A stretch of DNA of 55,699 bases. Origin: CAWKAV01 sp963847735. GTDB lineage: Bacteria > Desulfobacterota > Desulfuromonadia > Desulfuromonadales > BM103. Shown one piece after another: positions 22,818-32,501 of the stretch; positions within the stretch are counted from its first letter, which is position 1, and each line of letters begins with the position of its first letter. Under the pieces are notes generated by a model, which was given only the letters and a program-made list of their open reading frames with translations, had not been told where the DNA came from and made no database searches. Position numbers and translations under genes: made by a program. The stretch spans positions 1 through 55,699 of the forward strand of contig CAWKAV010000025.1 in assembly GCA_963847735.1 (NCBI GenBank), given 5' to 3'.

Positions 22818-23756
22818 TCATCCGGAGACATTGGTTTGAGCCCAGCGGCAATGGTCGCCCTGCCGGGTCCCACGCCTTTCAAACTCTGAGTCAATGGCAT
22901 TGAGAACTTCCCACTTGTTGAGCGACCAGAGCGGGGCCAGCAGCAGGTTTCTCGGTCCGTCCCCCGTCAACCGATGAATCAGTGTCGCGGGATGCAATCG
23001 CTCCATGACATCGACAACCAGCCCGACATATTCCCCCATCCCCAACAGCCGGATACTGCCTGCTTCATACAGGCTGCCCAGCGGGGTGTTCCGCAGGACA
23101 TGCAGCAGGTGGAGTTTAACTCCATCGACCTGCAACCCCGCCAGCACATCGGCCGTCGCCAGCATGTCTGCGCGGCTTTCACCGGGCAGGCCGAGAATCA
23201 CGTGGGCGCAAACACGCAAACCGCGCTGTTTGGCTTGTCGGCAGGTCTTTTCAAAGGTCGCAAAATCGTGGCCACGCTGCAACCAGTCGAGAGTTCGGTC
23301 ATGGCTGCTCTGTAACCCCAGTTCGAGCCAGAAATAGGTCCGCTGGTGATATTCAGCGAGCAGGTCCAGAACCTCGACAGGGACACAATCGGGGCGCGTA
23401 CCCACGGCCAGCCCCACAACGTCATCAACAGCCAGAGCCTCATCATAGAGCGACCGCAATCGGTTTACCGGGGCAAGCGTGTTGGAAAACGGCTGGAAAT
23501 AGGCCATGAACTTCCCCGCCTTGTACTTGCGGCTCATGATTTCCTTACCAGCCTCAAGCTGTTCGGCAACACTCAACTGGCTCTCGATACCAACCGCTCC
23601 GGAACCTGCCGGGTCGCAGAACAGACAGCCCGAGCCTTCTCTGCCGCCATTTCGATTCGGACAACCGAAACCGGCATCAATCGAGATCTTGTGAACTCTG
23701 CCGCCGAAAAGGGCTTTTAGTTGTTCGGAGAAAAGTTGATATGGTTTGATTGACAT
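22818..23756 (-). CDS. TIGR01212-family (YhcC-like) radical SAM protein
   Basis: This is a radical SAM enzyme of about 312 residues. The [4Fe-4S] cysteines lie in FGCPNRNGGREGSGCLFC (C-x11-C-x2-C as in the YhcC group, spacing longer than the classic CxxxCxxC). Further family blocks are GKFMAYFQPFSNTLAPV, VGTRPDCVPVEVLDLLAEY, YFWLELGLQSSHDRTLDWLQ, HVILGLPGESRADMLATAD and VDGVKLHLLHVLRNTPL. Its substrate is unknown for the family. Start is MSIK at 23756 or two codons earlier. It is convergent with the copy-2 peptide genes and divergent from the response regulator. Confidence 0.9.
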   Translation of the reverse strand: MSIKPYQLFSEQLKALFGGRVHKISIDAGFGCPNRNGGREGSGCLFCDPAGSGAVGIESQLSVAEQLEAGKEIMSRKYKAGKFMAYFQPFSNTLAPVNRLRSLYDEALAVDDVVGLAVGTRPDCVPVEVLDLLAEYHQRTYFWLELGLQSSHDRTLDWLQRGHDFATFEKTCRQAKQRGLRVCAHVILGLPGESRADMLATADVLAGLQVDGVKLHLLHVLRNTPLGSLYEAGSIRLLGMGEYVGLVVDVMERLHPATLIHRLTGDGPRNLLLAPLWSLNKWEVLNAIDSEFERRGTRQGDHCRWAQTNVSG

Positions 23757-23931
23757 GAGCAAGCGCCTGACAGACCGTGCTGGTCAAAAGTTGAAGTTCT
23801 GTGTTTTGTGACCAGACTATGCCATTACGTTCCCTCGCAGGGCAAGAGAACAAGCTGTTTTCCGTGATTGCAATAGGGTGCCCGGTTGGTACAATTGACG
23901 AAAATCCGTTCCCGCCTCTCAGGAATCTGCC

Positions 23932-24288
23932 ATGGCACATCTGCTGATTGTTGATGATGAAGGTGATATCCGGCACCTTTTTGCTGCCGAACTTGAAGAT
24001 GAAGGCCATAGCGTCATTACGTGCGGCACTCACAGCGAGGCCTTGGAACAGTTGCGCCATCAGCTTTTCGACCTGGTCATCCTCGACATACAGCTTGACC
24101 AGGAAAACGGGCTGGAGCTGCTGAGGGAGATTTCCCGAGAGCGGCAAGCCACGCCTGTGATACTCTGTTCAGCCTACAGTTGCTACAAGGATGACTTTGC
24201 CTCCTGGCTGGCAGCTGCATACGTGGTCAAAAGCTCCGATCTCGATGAGTTGAAAAGCGAAGTTCGGCGAATTCTCGCACAAGCCTGA
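23932..24288 (+). CDS. Single-domain response regulator
   Basis: This is a 118-residue receiver domain without an output domain. The acidic pair is in LLIVDDEGDIR, the phosphoacceptor Asp in LVILDIQLDQENG (residue about 53), the conserved Thr/Ser in VILCSAYS and the Lys in YVVKSSDLDEL. It sits 18 bases before the sugar-nucleotide fusion gene on the same strand and may be co-transcribed with it, suggesting control of polysaccharide or glycogen metabolism; that link is inference. Confidence 0.88.
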   Translation: MAHLLIVDDEGDIRHLFAAELEDEGHSVITCGTHSEALEQLRHQLFDLVILDIQLDQENGLELLREISRERQATPVILCSAYSCYKDDFASWLAAAYVVKSSDLDELKSEVRRILAQA

Positions 24289-24306
24289 TCTCCCGAGGAG
24301 AGCCTG

Positions 24307-26817
24307 TTGAAAGCCGTCATCATGGCGGGTGGCTTCGGCACCCGCATCCACCCCTTGACCATCAGCATGCCCAAACCGATGATCCCGTTGATCAATCGGC
24401 CGATCATGGAGCATATCGTCAACCTGTTGAAACGGCACGGCATGACCGACCTGATCCTGCTGCTGTTTCATCAACCCGAAATCATCAAGAAGTATTTTGG
24501 AGACGGCAGCGAATTCGGGGTGCATATCACCTATGTAACACCCCTGGAAGATTACGGAACAGCGGGCGCTGTCAAAGCCGCGGCCCGCCATCTCGACGAG
24601 CGCTTCATGATTATCAGCGGCGACCTGTTGACTGACTTTGACCTGTCAGAGGTCATGGCTTTTCACGAACAGAAGCAGGCCAGAGCAACCATTACCCTGA
24701 CCTCCGTGAGCGATCCTCTGCAATTCGGCGTGGTGATCACCGACAAAAGGGCTCGCGTCATCAAATTCCTTGAGAAACCCGGTTGGGGAGAAGTCTTTTC
24801 CGACACCATCAACACCGGCATCTACATCCTGGAACCGGCTGTCCTCGACCTGATTCCGGCTGGAAAAAATCGTGACTGGGCCAAAGATGTTTTCCCGAAA
24901 ATGCTGAAAAGCGGCGACGCACTGTTTGGTTGTCCACTGCAAGGATACTGGGCCGACATTGGCAACCCGGAGGCCTATCTTGATGCGTGCATGGACATCT
25001 GTCACGGCAAGGTTGCCGTGCAGATTACGGACCCCCCGCTTTTGCCCGGCGGCTCAATCTTTATCAGCCCTGACGCCCAGGTCGACGAACAGGCGACCCT
25101 CTCCGGCATGGTTGTTCTCGGTGGGAACACCCGGATTCAGGGCAACGCCCGCCTCAGCAACTGCTCTGTCGGGCGCAACTGCCTGATTGAGGCAGGCGCC
25201 GTCATCGAGGAATCAGTGCTCTGGGACAACGTCTACATAAAGGCCGGCACCACGATCACAGGCGCAAACCTCGGCCACCGGGTGCAGGTCGGTCAACGGG
25301 CGATCATCGAGGCCGGGGCAATTATCGCAGAAGAGACGACGATTGGTGATGATGTTAATATTCGACCCGGTGTCAAAATCTGGCCACGAAAAATCATCGA
25401 AAATGGCTCGACCGTATCCACCAACCTGATCTGGGGAGAGAAATGGCGCAAAAGCCTTTTTGAGGGGGCCGTGGTTCGAGGGCTTACCAATATCGAGATG
25501 ACTCCAGAGTTCTCCGCGCGACTTGGGGCGGCTTATGGGTCGACTCTGTCCAAGGGAAGCTACGTTCTGGCCGGTCGTGATGCCATTCGTTCCTCGCGTA
25601 TGCTCAAACGTTCTTTTGTGGGCGGCCTGCTTTCTTCCGGCGTCAACGTCCGCGACGTCAAGATGATTTCGCTGCCGGTGCTGCGTTACAAACTGACGAC
25701 CTTCGGCGAGGTCGGCGGCATCCATTTCCGCCAGTCTCCCGAGGATCCTGCGGCCACGGAAATCGTCTTCTTCGACGGCAACGGCAACGAGATCTCTTCG
25801 GAAATCGCAAAGGCAATCGAGCGCATCTACTTCAAAGAGAGTTTCCGACGTGCTCATCATTCGGAACCTGGCGGCATCGCGGAACTGCCACACATCTACG
25901 ATTTTTACCGTGAGGGGTTTCTGCGCAATCTGGATGAGACCCTGCTGAAGAAGACCGGCCCTGACGTTGTTCTGGACCTCAACCATTCGCCTGCGGCGGA
26001 CCTGCTTCCCGACCTGCTGAATGACCTCGGCTTTAAAGTCACCGAATTGAATTCCCATGTTAACGAAAAAAGCGTGGACATGACCGCAGAAAAAATCGAC
26101 ACCGCGCTAGATCGATTAAGCCGGATTGTCAAAACACTCGGCGCTGATGCCGGCTTCTGGATAGGACCCTCGGGTGAGAAAATCCGTATGGTTGCTGGCA
26201 GTGGCCGCATTTTTTCCAGTCGCGAAGCGCTCAGCATACTGGCAGTCCTGGTTTGCAACGCGCAGGAACAGGGCAGCCTGGTCGTGCCGGTAGCCGCCCC
26301 CCAGGCCGTAGATGACCTGGCCAGGGCAGGCGGCCTGACCGTGCAACGGACCCGCTCCGATGGCCACACCCTGGTCGAAGCCTCCCGTAACCGTCAGGTT
26401 CGTTTTGTCGCCTCAATGGATGACCGCTTCGGTTTTCCGGGATTTCAACCACACTTTGACGGTCTTTACTCGGCGGCCAAGGCCATGGAACTCACCGCCC
26501 GCTCAGGCCTGTCTCTGGACCAGGCCTTCGCCACACTGCCACGACACACTTACTACCACCTTGAGCTGCCCTGCCCCTGGGAAAGCAAGGGCGGGTTGAT
26601 GCGGCGCATGAGCGAAGAGGCCGTTGACCAGCAGGCCACATTTGTTGACGGTGTCCGCATTGACACCGGTCAAGGCTGGGTTCTGGTTCTGCCCGACCAG
26701 TATCGACCAATAGCCCATATCTACGTGGAAGCCATCAAGCAGGAAGAGGCTAATTCTCTGCGCGATCTTTATCGGCAGAAAGTCGCCAACTGGCTGAAAG
26801 AGTTGGCTGAAAGTTGA
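24307..26817 (+). CDS. Sugar-1-phosphate nucleotidyltransferase fused to a phosphomannomutase-like domain
   Basis: This is an 836-residue fusion starting at TTG 24307 after GAGGAG. Residues 1-235 are a nucleotidyltransferase (MAGGFGTRIHPLT, MPKPMIPL, then GDLLTDFDL with its metal Asp), of the mannose-1-phosphate guanylyltransferase type. Residues about 250-365 are left-handed beta-helix hexapeptide repeats (GNTRIQGNARLSNCSVGRN, ITGANLGHRVQVGQRAIIEA). Residues about 380-836 are phosphohexomutase-like (GRDAIRSSRMLKRSFVGGLL). In the mutase part the usual TASHNP serine loop is replaced by FRQSPEDPA and the DGDGDR metal loop by ADAGFWIGPSGEK, so mutase activity is doubtful. It precedes GH13 and glgA, so it may feed nucleotide sugars to glycan synthesis. 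Confidence 0.88.
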   Translation: MKAVIMAGGFGTRIHPLTISMPKPMIPLINRPIMEHIVNLLKRHGMTDLILLLFHQPEIIKKYFGDGSEFGVHITYVTPLEDYGTAGAVKAAARHLDERFMIISGDLLTDFDLSEVMAFHEQKQARATITLTSVSDPLQFGVVITDKRARVIKFLEKPGWGEVFSDTINTGIYILEPAVLDLIPAGKNRDWAKDVFPKMLKSGDALFGCPLQGYWADIGNPEAYLDACMDICHGKVAVQITDPPLLPGGSIFISPDAQVDEQATLSGMVVLGGNTRIQGNARLSNCSVGRNCLIEAGAVIEESVLWDNVYIKAGTTITGANLGHRVQVGQRAIIEAGAIIAEETTIGDDVNIRPGVKIWPRKIIENGSTVSTNLIWGEKWRKSLFEGAVVRGLTNIEMTPEFSARLGAAYGSTLSKGSYVLAGRDAIRSSRMLKRSFVGGLLSSGVNVRDVKMISLPVLRYKLTTFGEVGGIHFRQSPEDPAATEIVFFDGNGNEISSEIAKAIERIYFKESFRRAHHSEPGGIAELPHIYDFYREGFLRNLDETLLKKTGPDVVLDLNHSPAADLLPDLLNDLGFKVTELNSHVNEKSVDMTAEKIDTALDRLSRIVKTLGADAGFWIGPSGEKIRMVAGSGRIFSSREALSILAVLVCNAQEQGSLVVPVAAPQAVDDLARAGGLTVQRTRSDGHTLVEASRNRQVRFVASMDDRFGFPGFQPHFDGLYSAAKAMELTARSGLSLDQAFATLPRHTYYHLELPCPWESKGGLMRRMSEEAVDQQATFVDGVRIDTGQGWVLVLPDQYRPIAHIYVEAIKQEEANSLRDLYRQKVANWLKELAES

Positions 26818-26948
26818 ACTAGAGAGGAGCCCTCTTTGCCGCGGGACTCTCGACCACTGAGGTCGTTGCACACTTTTTCGAAAACATTTCCAGGCTTGTG
26901 ATATTAAAGCCTCAGTTCACTAATGACACGGACGGAGCATAACTCGGC

Positions 26949-29900
26949 ATGTCTCAAACTCTTGACAAAAAACCGCTATTAAACAGGCATGCTTTCAGTC
27001 TGTTGCAACAGGCCGGGCTCGGCAAGCTCGCAGAGCAGCTGCCCGATATCAACGCTGCGCGAAAATTTGCCCACTGGCGACAGGGTTCCGGAGCTGAGAT
27101 CTACCTTCTGACCCTGCTCACAGCATCATCAAGGCTGATGGCCCTGCGCTATTTCTCACAGTTGACTCTACGGCCTGGCCTCGACAAGGTCGACCTTGCC
27201 GGGACGACGCATGTCCTGCCGGAACTCGGTGCAGCTTACCGCGCTTTTCTTCACTGTTATCCCAGGGGAGATCTGGTCGGGGCAAACGGTCCCGGCGCAA
27301 CGGAGGAAGAAATCCTGTCCCGCCAGCGTTTGCTGGCCGAATTACATGTCCTCGAAGCCCTGGTCGAAAATCCGGCAACCCGCTCTTTTCTGGACCTGTT
27401 CGATGATACCGAGCTGCGCTTGCGCTTTGCTTATCAGGCGCTGATCGAGCAGCTCGCCAGGCTGTCAGAGCCATGGCAGAAAGATCGCGGCATAGGCAGA
27501 CAAAGCCTGCCGGAGCTACTGCGTGCACCGATGCGGGCCGCACCGCATAGCCTTGCACAACAAATCGCCTACATTGCTAGCCATTGGGCAGCGTGGCTGC
27601 CGGAGAGCCTTCTCGAAGAGATAAAGCTCGCCGGCGCGATCAGCATCGAGGAAAGCCGCCCGCACCTGCCCGGACCGGGGCCGTCTCCCCGCTTTCTGTT
27701 CGGTAAAGGCGACGGCAGTGAAGCGGCCGCCTCCTTCTCTGCCGACATCGACTGGATGACCAGCGCAGTCCTGCTGGCCAAATCGATCTATGTCTGGCTC
27801 AATCAGCTCGGCAATCGCTACCAACGGGCCATAACCACCCTGTCCGACATCCCTGATGAGGAATTGGCCTGCCTGGCGAAGTGGGGGTTCAACGCACTCT
27901 GGCTGATCGGTATCTGGGAGCGTTCCGCAGCTTCAAAACGCATCAAGCAACTGAGTGGCAATCCGGAAGCGGAAGCCTCCGCCTACGCATTGCACGCCTA
28001 CCGGGTTGCCGAGGATCTGGGTGGAGAGAACGCGTTGCGCGATCTTGAGCAGCGTTGTCAAAAGCACGGCATCCGCTTGGCTTGCGACGTGGTCCCCAAC
28101 CACACCGGCATCGATTCAGAGTGGCTCAAACAGCACCCCGACTGGTTCCTGCAGGCTGATCAACCGCCTTACCCGGCCTATCGTTTCAGTGGGCCGGACC
28201 TGTGCAGCGCAGACGAAATAAGCATCCGGATCGAAGACGGCTACTGGGATCACAGTGACGCCGCCGTGGTCTATGAGCATCATGATCATCACACCGGTCG
28301 GCGCCGTTACATCTATCACGGCAACGACGGCACCCATATGCCGTGGAACGACACGGCCCAGCTCAACTTTCTCCTTCCGGAAGTGCGCCAGGCCATGAGC
28401 GACCTGATTCTAGCTATCGCGCGCCGCTTCAGCCTGATACGTTTCGATGCCGCCATGACTCTGGCCCGCAAACATTTTCGCCGCCTCTGGTTTCCGCCAC
28501 CGGGCGGCAGTGCCGGAGTGCCGTCGCGTTCGATCTTTTGGATGTCCGATGCCGACTTCGAGTCAGCCTTTCCGGTCGAATTCTGGCGCGAGGTGGTCGA
28601 TCGCATCAATCGTGAAGCTCCCGACACCCTGTTGATTGCCGAAGCTTTCTGGATGATGGAGAGCTACTTCGTGCGCAACCTTGGTATGCACCGTGTCTAC
28701 AACAGCGCCTTCATGAACATGCTCAAGCGTGAGGAGAACGCCAAATACCGCAAGATCCTCAAGGATATCCTGGCCTATAATCCGGAAATCCTCAAACGTC
28801 ATGTCAATTTCATGAACAACCCGGACGAAGCGACCGCGGTGGAGCAGTTCGACAAGGGCGACAAATATTTCGGCGTTGCCACTTTGCTAGCCACCCTCCC
28901 CGGCTTGCCGATGTTCGGCCACGGCCAGATCGAAGGTTACCGGGAGAAATACGGTATGGAGTATCGCCGCGCCTACTGGCAAGAAGCCCCGGACCACGGC
29001 TTTGTCTCTCACCACGAACGGCAGATTTTTCCACTGCTACGCATCCGGCAACTCTTTGCCGGCGTCAATAATTTTTCCCTTTTCGACTTTGCAACTTCGC
29101 ACGGCATCGACGAAAACGTCTATGCCTTCAGCAACGGCCCTGCCTGGAATAAGGTCCTGGTCGTCTACAACAATGCTGCTCAGCACACGCAGGGACGACT
29201 TCATCAGGCGGCACCAAAAGCGACAGCGGAGCAGGAAAGCATGGCGCAGCCAATGCCGCCTCTCTGGCAGGAGCTGAATCTTGACCCCGCAGCAGGAGGG
29301 TTTTGTCGTTTTAAAAATCTGCACGGCAACGAATACCTGTATCAAATCGAACAGCTGACCCATGGTCTTGAGCTTTGCCTGAACGGCTATGAACATCAGG
29401 TTTTCCAGAACTTCAGGGTCTTCCAGGACACGGATGGCCGCTGGCACCAGCTTCACCAGCACCTGCAGGGCCGCGCGGTTGAGGACCTCGATCGCGAGCT
29501 GTTGCGGATGCTCCACCAACCTCTCTGGCAGGCTTTTGCCAAACTGCTCGAACCGGGTCGTCTGCATGTGCTGGCGGGGGGACTGACGGCCTCTCCGCAA
29601 TTGGCGCCGATCAAGGCATTAATCTCCGAGCTGACGTCGGAACTCCTCGATTTCGCTACAGCCCTGTGCGCCACAGCAGCATTTGACGGCGCCGGGTTAA
29701 CGGCGCCCACTGCGCTGCCGGACCAGCTTGAAGTCCTGCCGCCCTGGCTGGCGGCGCATACCTCTGCGAAGCTGCCGGAGAAACTTCTGGCAGAGCTTTG
29801 GTGCGGCATGCGCGCCCGGTCCGGGCTGGGTGTTGCACTGCTCGGTTGGCTGCTGCTGCAGAGTCTGGGCAAAATGCTGGGCTGCTCTGACGATGCCCGA

Positions 29901-30311
29901 TGTCTGGAATGTCTGCACAGCTTCGGCCTTGACTACGCCTGGCGGGAGAGCGCCACATCAGCAGAGCAGGAGAGAGATGTTTTCCTGACCAGCTTGCTGA
30001 TGCTGGCAAGCACACGACAACCCCACCCGGCGACCAGTGAAGCCAGCTTTGCCGAGTTGATCAATAATCCTGACCATGCCGGCTTGCTTGGCATCAACAG
30101 ACATGCTGATCAAACCTGGTTTACGCAGGAGGGCATGACGGTTCTGGCTGGGGTCCTCGCTCTGCAGGCTGAAATCATGCAGCTCATGAGCAGGAATGAA
30201 ACCGTTGACTCTCAGGGCTCGACCATTCACGTGTCTGACATTCTGCGCCGGCGCCTGGCGCGCGCTGCAGCAGCTGGCTACCGACTGGATAAATTCTTGG
30301 ACCTGGGTTAG
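26949..30311 (+). CDS. Very long GH13 alpha-amylase-family enzyme
   Basis: This 1120-residue protein has no signal peptide and so is probably cytoplasmic. The GH13 barrel lies in its middle: region I is LACDVVPNHTG (about 379), the nucleophile Asp is in LIRFDAAMTLARKHF (about 495), the acid/base Glu is in LIAEAFWMMESY (about 561), and region IV reads FMNNPDEATA (about 622) where NHD is usual. About 270 N-terminal and 400 C-terminal residues flank the barrel with no domain I recognise. Adjacent to glgA, it probably acts on alpha-glucans or sugar phosphates; hydrolase, phosphorylase or transferase activity cannot be decided. Confidence 0.85.
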   Translation: MSQTLDKKPLLNRHAFSLLQQAGLGKLAEQLPDINAARKFAHWRQGSGAEIYLLTLLTASSRLMALRYFSQLTLRPGLDKVDLAGTTHVLPELGAAYRAFLHCYPRGDLVGANGPGATEEEILSRQRLLAELHVLEALVENPATRSFLDLFDDTELRLRFAYQALIEQLARLSEPWQKDRGIGRQSLPELLRAPMRAAPHSLAQQIAYIASHWAAWLPESLLEEIKLAGAISIEESRPHLPGPGPSPRFLFGKGDGSEAAASFSADIDWMTSAVLLAKSIYVWLNQLGNRYQRAITTLSDIPDEELACLAKWGFNALWLIGIWERSAASKRIKQLSGNPEAEASAYALHAYRVAEDLGGENALRDLEQRCQKHGIRLACDVVPNHTGIDSEWLKQHPDWFLQADQPPYPAYRFSGPDLCSADEISIRIEDGYWDHSDAAVVYEHHDHHTGRRRYIYHGNDGTHMPWNDTAQLNFLLPEVRQAMSDLILAIARRFSLIRFDAAMTLARKHFRRLWFPPPGGSAGVPSRSIFWMSDADFESAFPVEFWREVVDRINREAPDTLLIAEAFWMMESYFVRNLGMHRVYNSAFMNMLKREENAKYRKILKDILAYNPEILKRHVNFMNNPDEATAVEQFDKGDKYFGVATLLATLPGLPMFGHGQIEGYREKYGMEYRRAYWQEAPDHGFVSHHERQIFPLLRIRQLFAGVNNFSLFDFATSHGIDENVYAFSNGPAWNKVLVVYNNAAQHTQGRLHQAAPKATAEQESMAQPMPPLWQELNLDPAAGGFCRFKNLHGNEYLYQIEQLTHGLELCLNGYEHQVFQNFRVFQDTDGRWHQLHQHLQGRAVEDLDRELLRMLHQPLWQAFAKLLEPGRLHVLAGGLTASPQLAPIKALISELTSELLDFATALCATAAFDGAGLTAPTALPDQLEVLPPWLAAHTSAKLPEKLLAELWCGMRARSGLGVALLGWLLLQSLGKMLGCSDDARCLECLHSFGLDYAWRESATSAEQERDVFLTSLLMLASTRQPHPATSEASFAELINNPDHAGLLGINRHADQTWFTQEGMTVLAGVLALQAEIMQLMSRNETVDSQGSTIHVSDILRRRLARAAAAGYRLDKFLDLG

Positions 30312-30353
30312 AATGCCGTCCTGAAATGACCAACTCAACCGACAAAATGAACC

Positions 30354-31820
30354 ATGCCTGAGCCGAAGCTTAAGCTGCTTATGGTTGCCTCGGAAGCGGC
30401 GCCTTTTGCCAAGACCGGCGGACTTGCCGATGTTGTCGGCTCGTTGCCACCAGCCCTGCGTGCCCTTGGCCATGAGGTGCGGCTGATCATGCCTTGGTAT
30501 CGCGCCGTGCGTGCAGTCACCGGCAACCTGCCTGTCAACAGGCACAAGCTGAAGGTGCACATGGCGGATCGCGTTTATCAGGCCGCTTACCGTACCGATG
30601 AAATCGCAGGCGTGCCGGTTTACTTCATTGACGTACCGGAACTTTACGATCGTCCTGAGCTCTATGGCGAAGAGGGCCGGGACTACCCGGACAATGCCGA
30701 ACGTTTCGGGCTGCTCTGCCGAGCGGCCCTTGAACTGGTTCGTGAGCTTGAATTTGTCCCGGATGTGATTCACGCTCACGACTGGCAGGCCGGGCTGGTT
30801 CCGGTCTACCTCCACCAGCACCCATGGCAAGATGCATTCTTTGCTAATACCGCCAGCCTCTTCACCATCCACAATCTCGGCTACCAGGGAGTCTTCCCGC
30901 TGCAAACCAATCGGAGCCTCGGCCTCGATGACTCCCTGCTCAATCCCGACGGCCTCGAATATCATGGCCAGCTCTCACTTTTGAAAGGCGGCATTCGCTT
31001 TGCCGACCAGGTCAACACCGTCTCGCCGACCTATTGCCGGGAGATCCAGACTCCGGAGTACGGCATGGGAATGGATGGCCTGCTGCGTTCGCGGGCAGGC
31101 AGGGTGCATGGCCTTTTAAACGGACTCGACGGCAGCCTGTGGTCGCCAGCCAATGACCAGTCGTTAGCGAGGGTCTATACCTTCAAAAAACTGGCCGGCA
31201 AGGCGGCATGCAAAAAAAACTTGCAGCAGACGCTCGGACTGGAGGTATCATCTGAGACGCCGATTGTCGCAATGGTGACACGACTCGACTCCCAGAAGGG
31301 CATCGAGCTGGTCCTTGCCAGCTGGGACAGGATTATGGCTCATAATCTGCAGCTGGTTATTCTTGGTAGCGGCAATCCTGATTTTGAGCAACGCCTGGCC
31401 GAGGCGGCAAGTTATTATCCGGGCCAGGCATGCGTGCTGTTGCGTTTTGACGATGCCTTGTCACGGCGCATCTACGCCGGCAGCGACATTTTTCTGATGC
31501 CGAGCCGCTATGAACCGTGCGGTTTAGGGCAACTGATCGCCCTGCGTTACGGATCTGTCCCCCTGGTTCACGCCACGGGCGGCCTCGTCGACACAATCAT
31601 CGACTTGCAGGCCTCGACGACCACGGCAAACGGTTTCGTGTTTCATGAATATCGACCCGGCAAGCTTCTGGAAGGCCTCGACAGGGCGCTGACCGCCTAT
31701 GCAAAACCAAAAAGCTGGCGAAAACTGGTGCAACAGGGTATGACGCAGGATCTTTCCTGGACCCATGCAGCGAAACAATATGTGGATCTTTATCGACTGT
31801 GTATGACCCGGCAAGGGTGA
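30354..31820 (+). CDS. glgA: Glycogen synthase (GT5)
   Basis: This is a 488-residue ADP- or UDP-glucose-dependent alpha-1,4-glucan synthase. The donor-binding motif KTGGLADVVGSLPPAL lies at residues 21-36, HAHDWQAGLVPVYL and FTIHNLGYQGVFP follow, and the C-terminal GT-B domain has VTRLDSQKGIELVL and the catalytic Glu region PSRYEPCGLGQLIALRYGSV, then ATGGLVDTI. The length matches GlgA. It lies 42 bases after the GH13 gene, so the two probably share a transcript for glycogen turnover. Confidence 0.95.
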   Translation: MPEPKLKLLMVASEAAPFAKTGGLADVVGSLPPALRALGHEVRLIMPWYRAVRAVTGNLPVNRHKLKVHMADRVYQAAYRTDEIAGVPVYFIDVPELYDRPELYGEEGRDYPDNAERFGLLCRAALELVRELEFVPDVIHAHDWQAGLVPVYLHQHPWQDAFFANTASLFTIHNLGYQGVFPLQTNRSLGLDDSLLNPDGLEYHGQLSLLKGGIRFADQVNTVSPTYCREIQTPEYGMGMDGLLRSRAGRVHGLLNGLDGSLWSPANDQSLARVYTFKKLAGKAACKKNLQQTLGLEVSSETPIVAMVTRLDSQKGIELVLASWDRIMAHNLQLVILGSGNPDFEQRLAEAASYYPGQACVLLRFDDALSRRIYAGSDIFLMPSRYEPCGLGQLIALRYGSVPLVHATGGLVDTIIDLQASTTTANGFVFHEYRPGKLLEGLDRALTAYAKPKSWRKLVQQGMTQDLSWTHAAKQYVDLYRLCMTRQG

Positions 31821-31856
31821 GCAAGCCAAGAGATGAAGCAAAGCAGAGGGATGACG

Positions 31857-32090
31857 ATGACGGATCAACAGGAAAAAATATCTGAGTCAGAACAGCAGGA
31901 AGTCGAGATAAAACAACCTCGTTTCCCCGAACTCGCCGAACTGGAAGAGAAGATCCAGCGTCGCCTGCGCAGCAACCAGCGCTTCCTGGAACGGTTCATG
32001 GATGAAGATTTCGATGAAACGGATGACGAGTTTGACGAGGTCGATGCTGACGTCGAAGATGATGATCCAGATCAGATGGAAGAGTTATGA
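31857..32090 (+). CDS. Small highly acidic protein
   Basis: This 77-residue protein begins at ATG 31857 (AGAGGG upstream; in-frame ATGs at 31833 and 31851 are alternatives). It has a central basic helical block (LAELEEKIQRRLRSNQRFLE) followed by an extremely acidic tail with about 20 Asp/Glu residues among the last 30. I recognise no enzyme motif. It follows glgA by about 40 bases and its end overlaps the convergent HNH gene by six bases. Confidence 0.65.
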   Translation: MTDQQEKISESEQQEVEIKQPRFPELAELEEKIQRRLRSNQRFLERFMDEDFDETDDEFDEVDADVEDDDPDQMEEL

Positions 32091-32372
32091 CTGGCTGTCA
32101 AGGAACTCCTGCCACTCGGTAGGCAGCAGGTCGCGCTTGCGCGTATTGCACTCTTTGCAGGCCGGGACACAGTTGCCGCGGGTGCTCCTGCCTCCGCGCA
32201 CCAGGGGCACAATATGATCCAGCGTCAACTCACCGGGGACAAAATGGCCGCCGCAATAATGGCAGAGACCTGTAGCGATCCGGTTGCGCCACCATTGGGC
32301 GCGGCGTAATTCACGAGCTTTTTGCCGTTCACGCCGCAATTGCTCTTCAGAAATATCATAAAAGAGGTTCAT
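32085..32372 (-). CDS. HNH endonuclease-like protein
   Basis: This is a 95-residue protein with a compact HNH fold. It has the zinc-knuckle pair CHYCG and CKECN, and the active-site region LTLDHIVPLVRGGRSTRGNC. The N-terminus (EEQLRRERQKARELRRAQWW) is a basic helix. The start at ATG 32372 is chosen because the longer reading would enter trkA on the other strand. Small stand-alone HNH proteins of this kind are common in deltaproteobacteria; the target is unknown. It is convergent with the small acidic protein gene. Confidence 0.85.
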   Translation of the reverse strand: MNLFYDISEEQLRRERQKARELRRAQWWRNRIATGLCHYCGGHFVPGELTLDHIVPLVRGGRSTRGNCVPACKECNTRKRDLLPTEWQEFLDSQS

Positions 32373-32501
32373 GGCGACAGGATACAGAAGTCCGGAAACA
32401 GAATACAGAAAAAATCTAAAGCAGAGTTCTCTCCTGGCTCCTGAATTCTGTGTTCTCCATTCTGTCTCACTGTGTTTGCCTTTCAATCCAAGGAATACCA
32501 G

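Noticed and set aside
25213..26058. Long open frame opposite the nucleotidyltransferase fusion
   Set aside because: It is antisense to a gene with clear motifs and has no protein-like features; it reflects the codon bias of the real gene.
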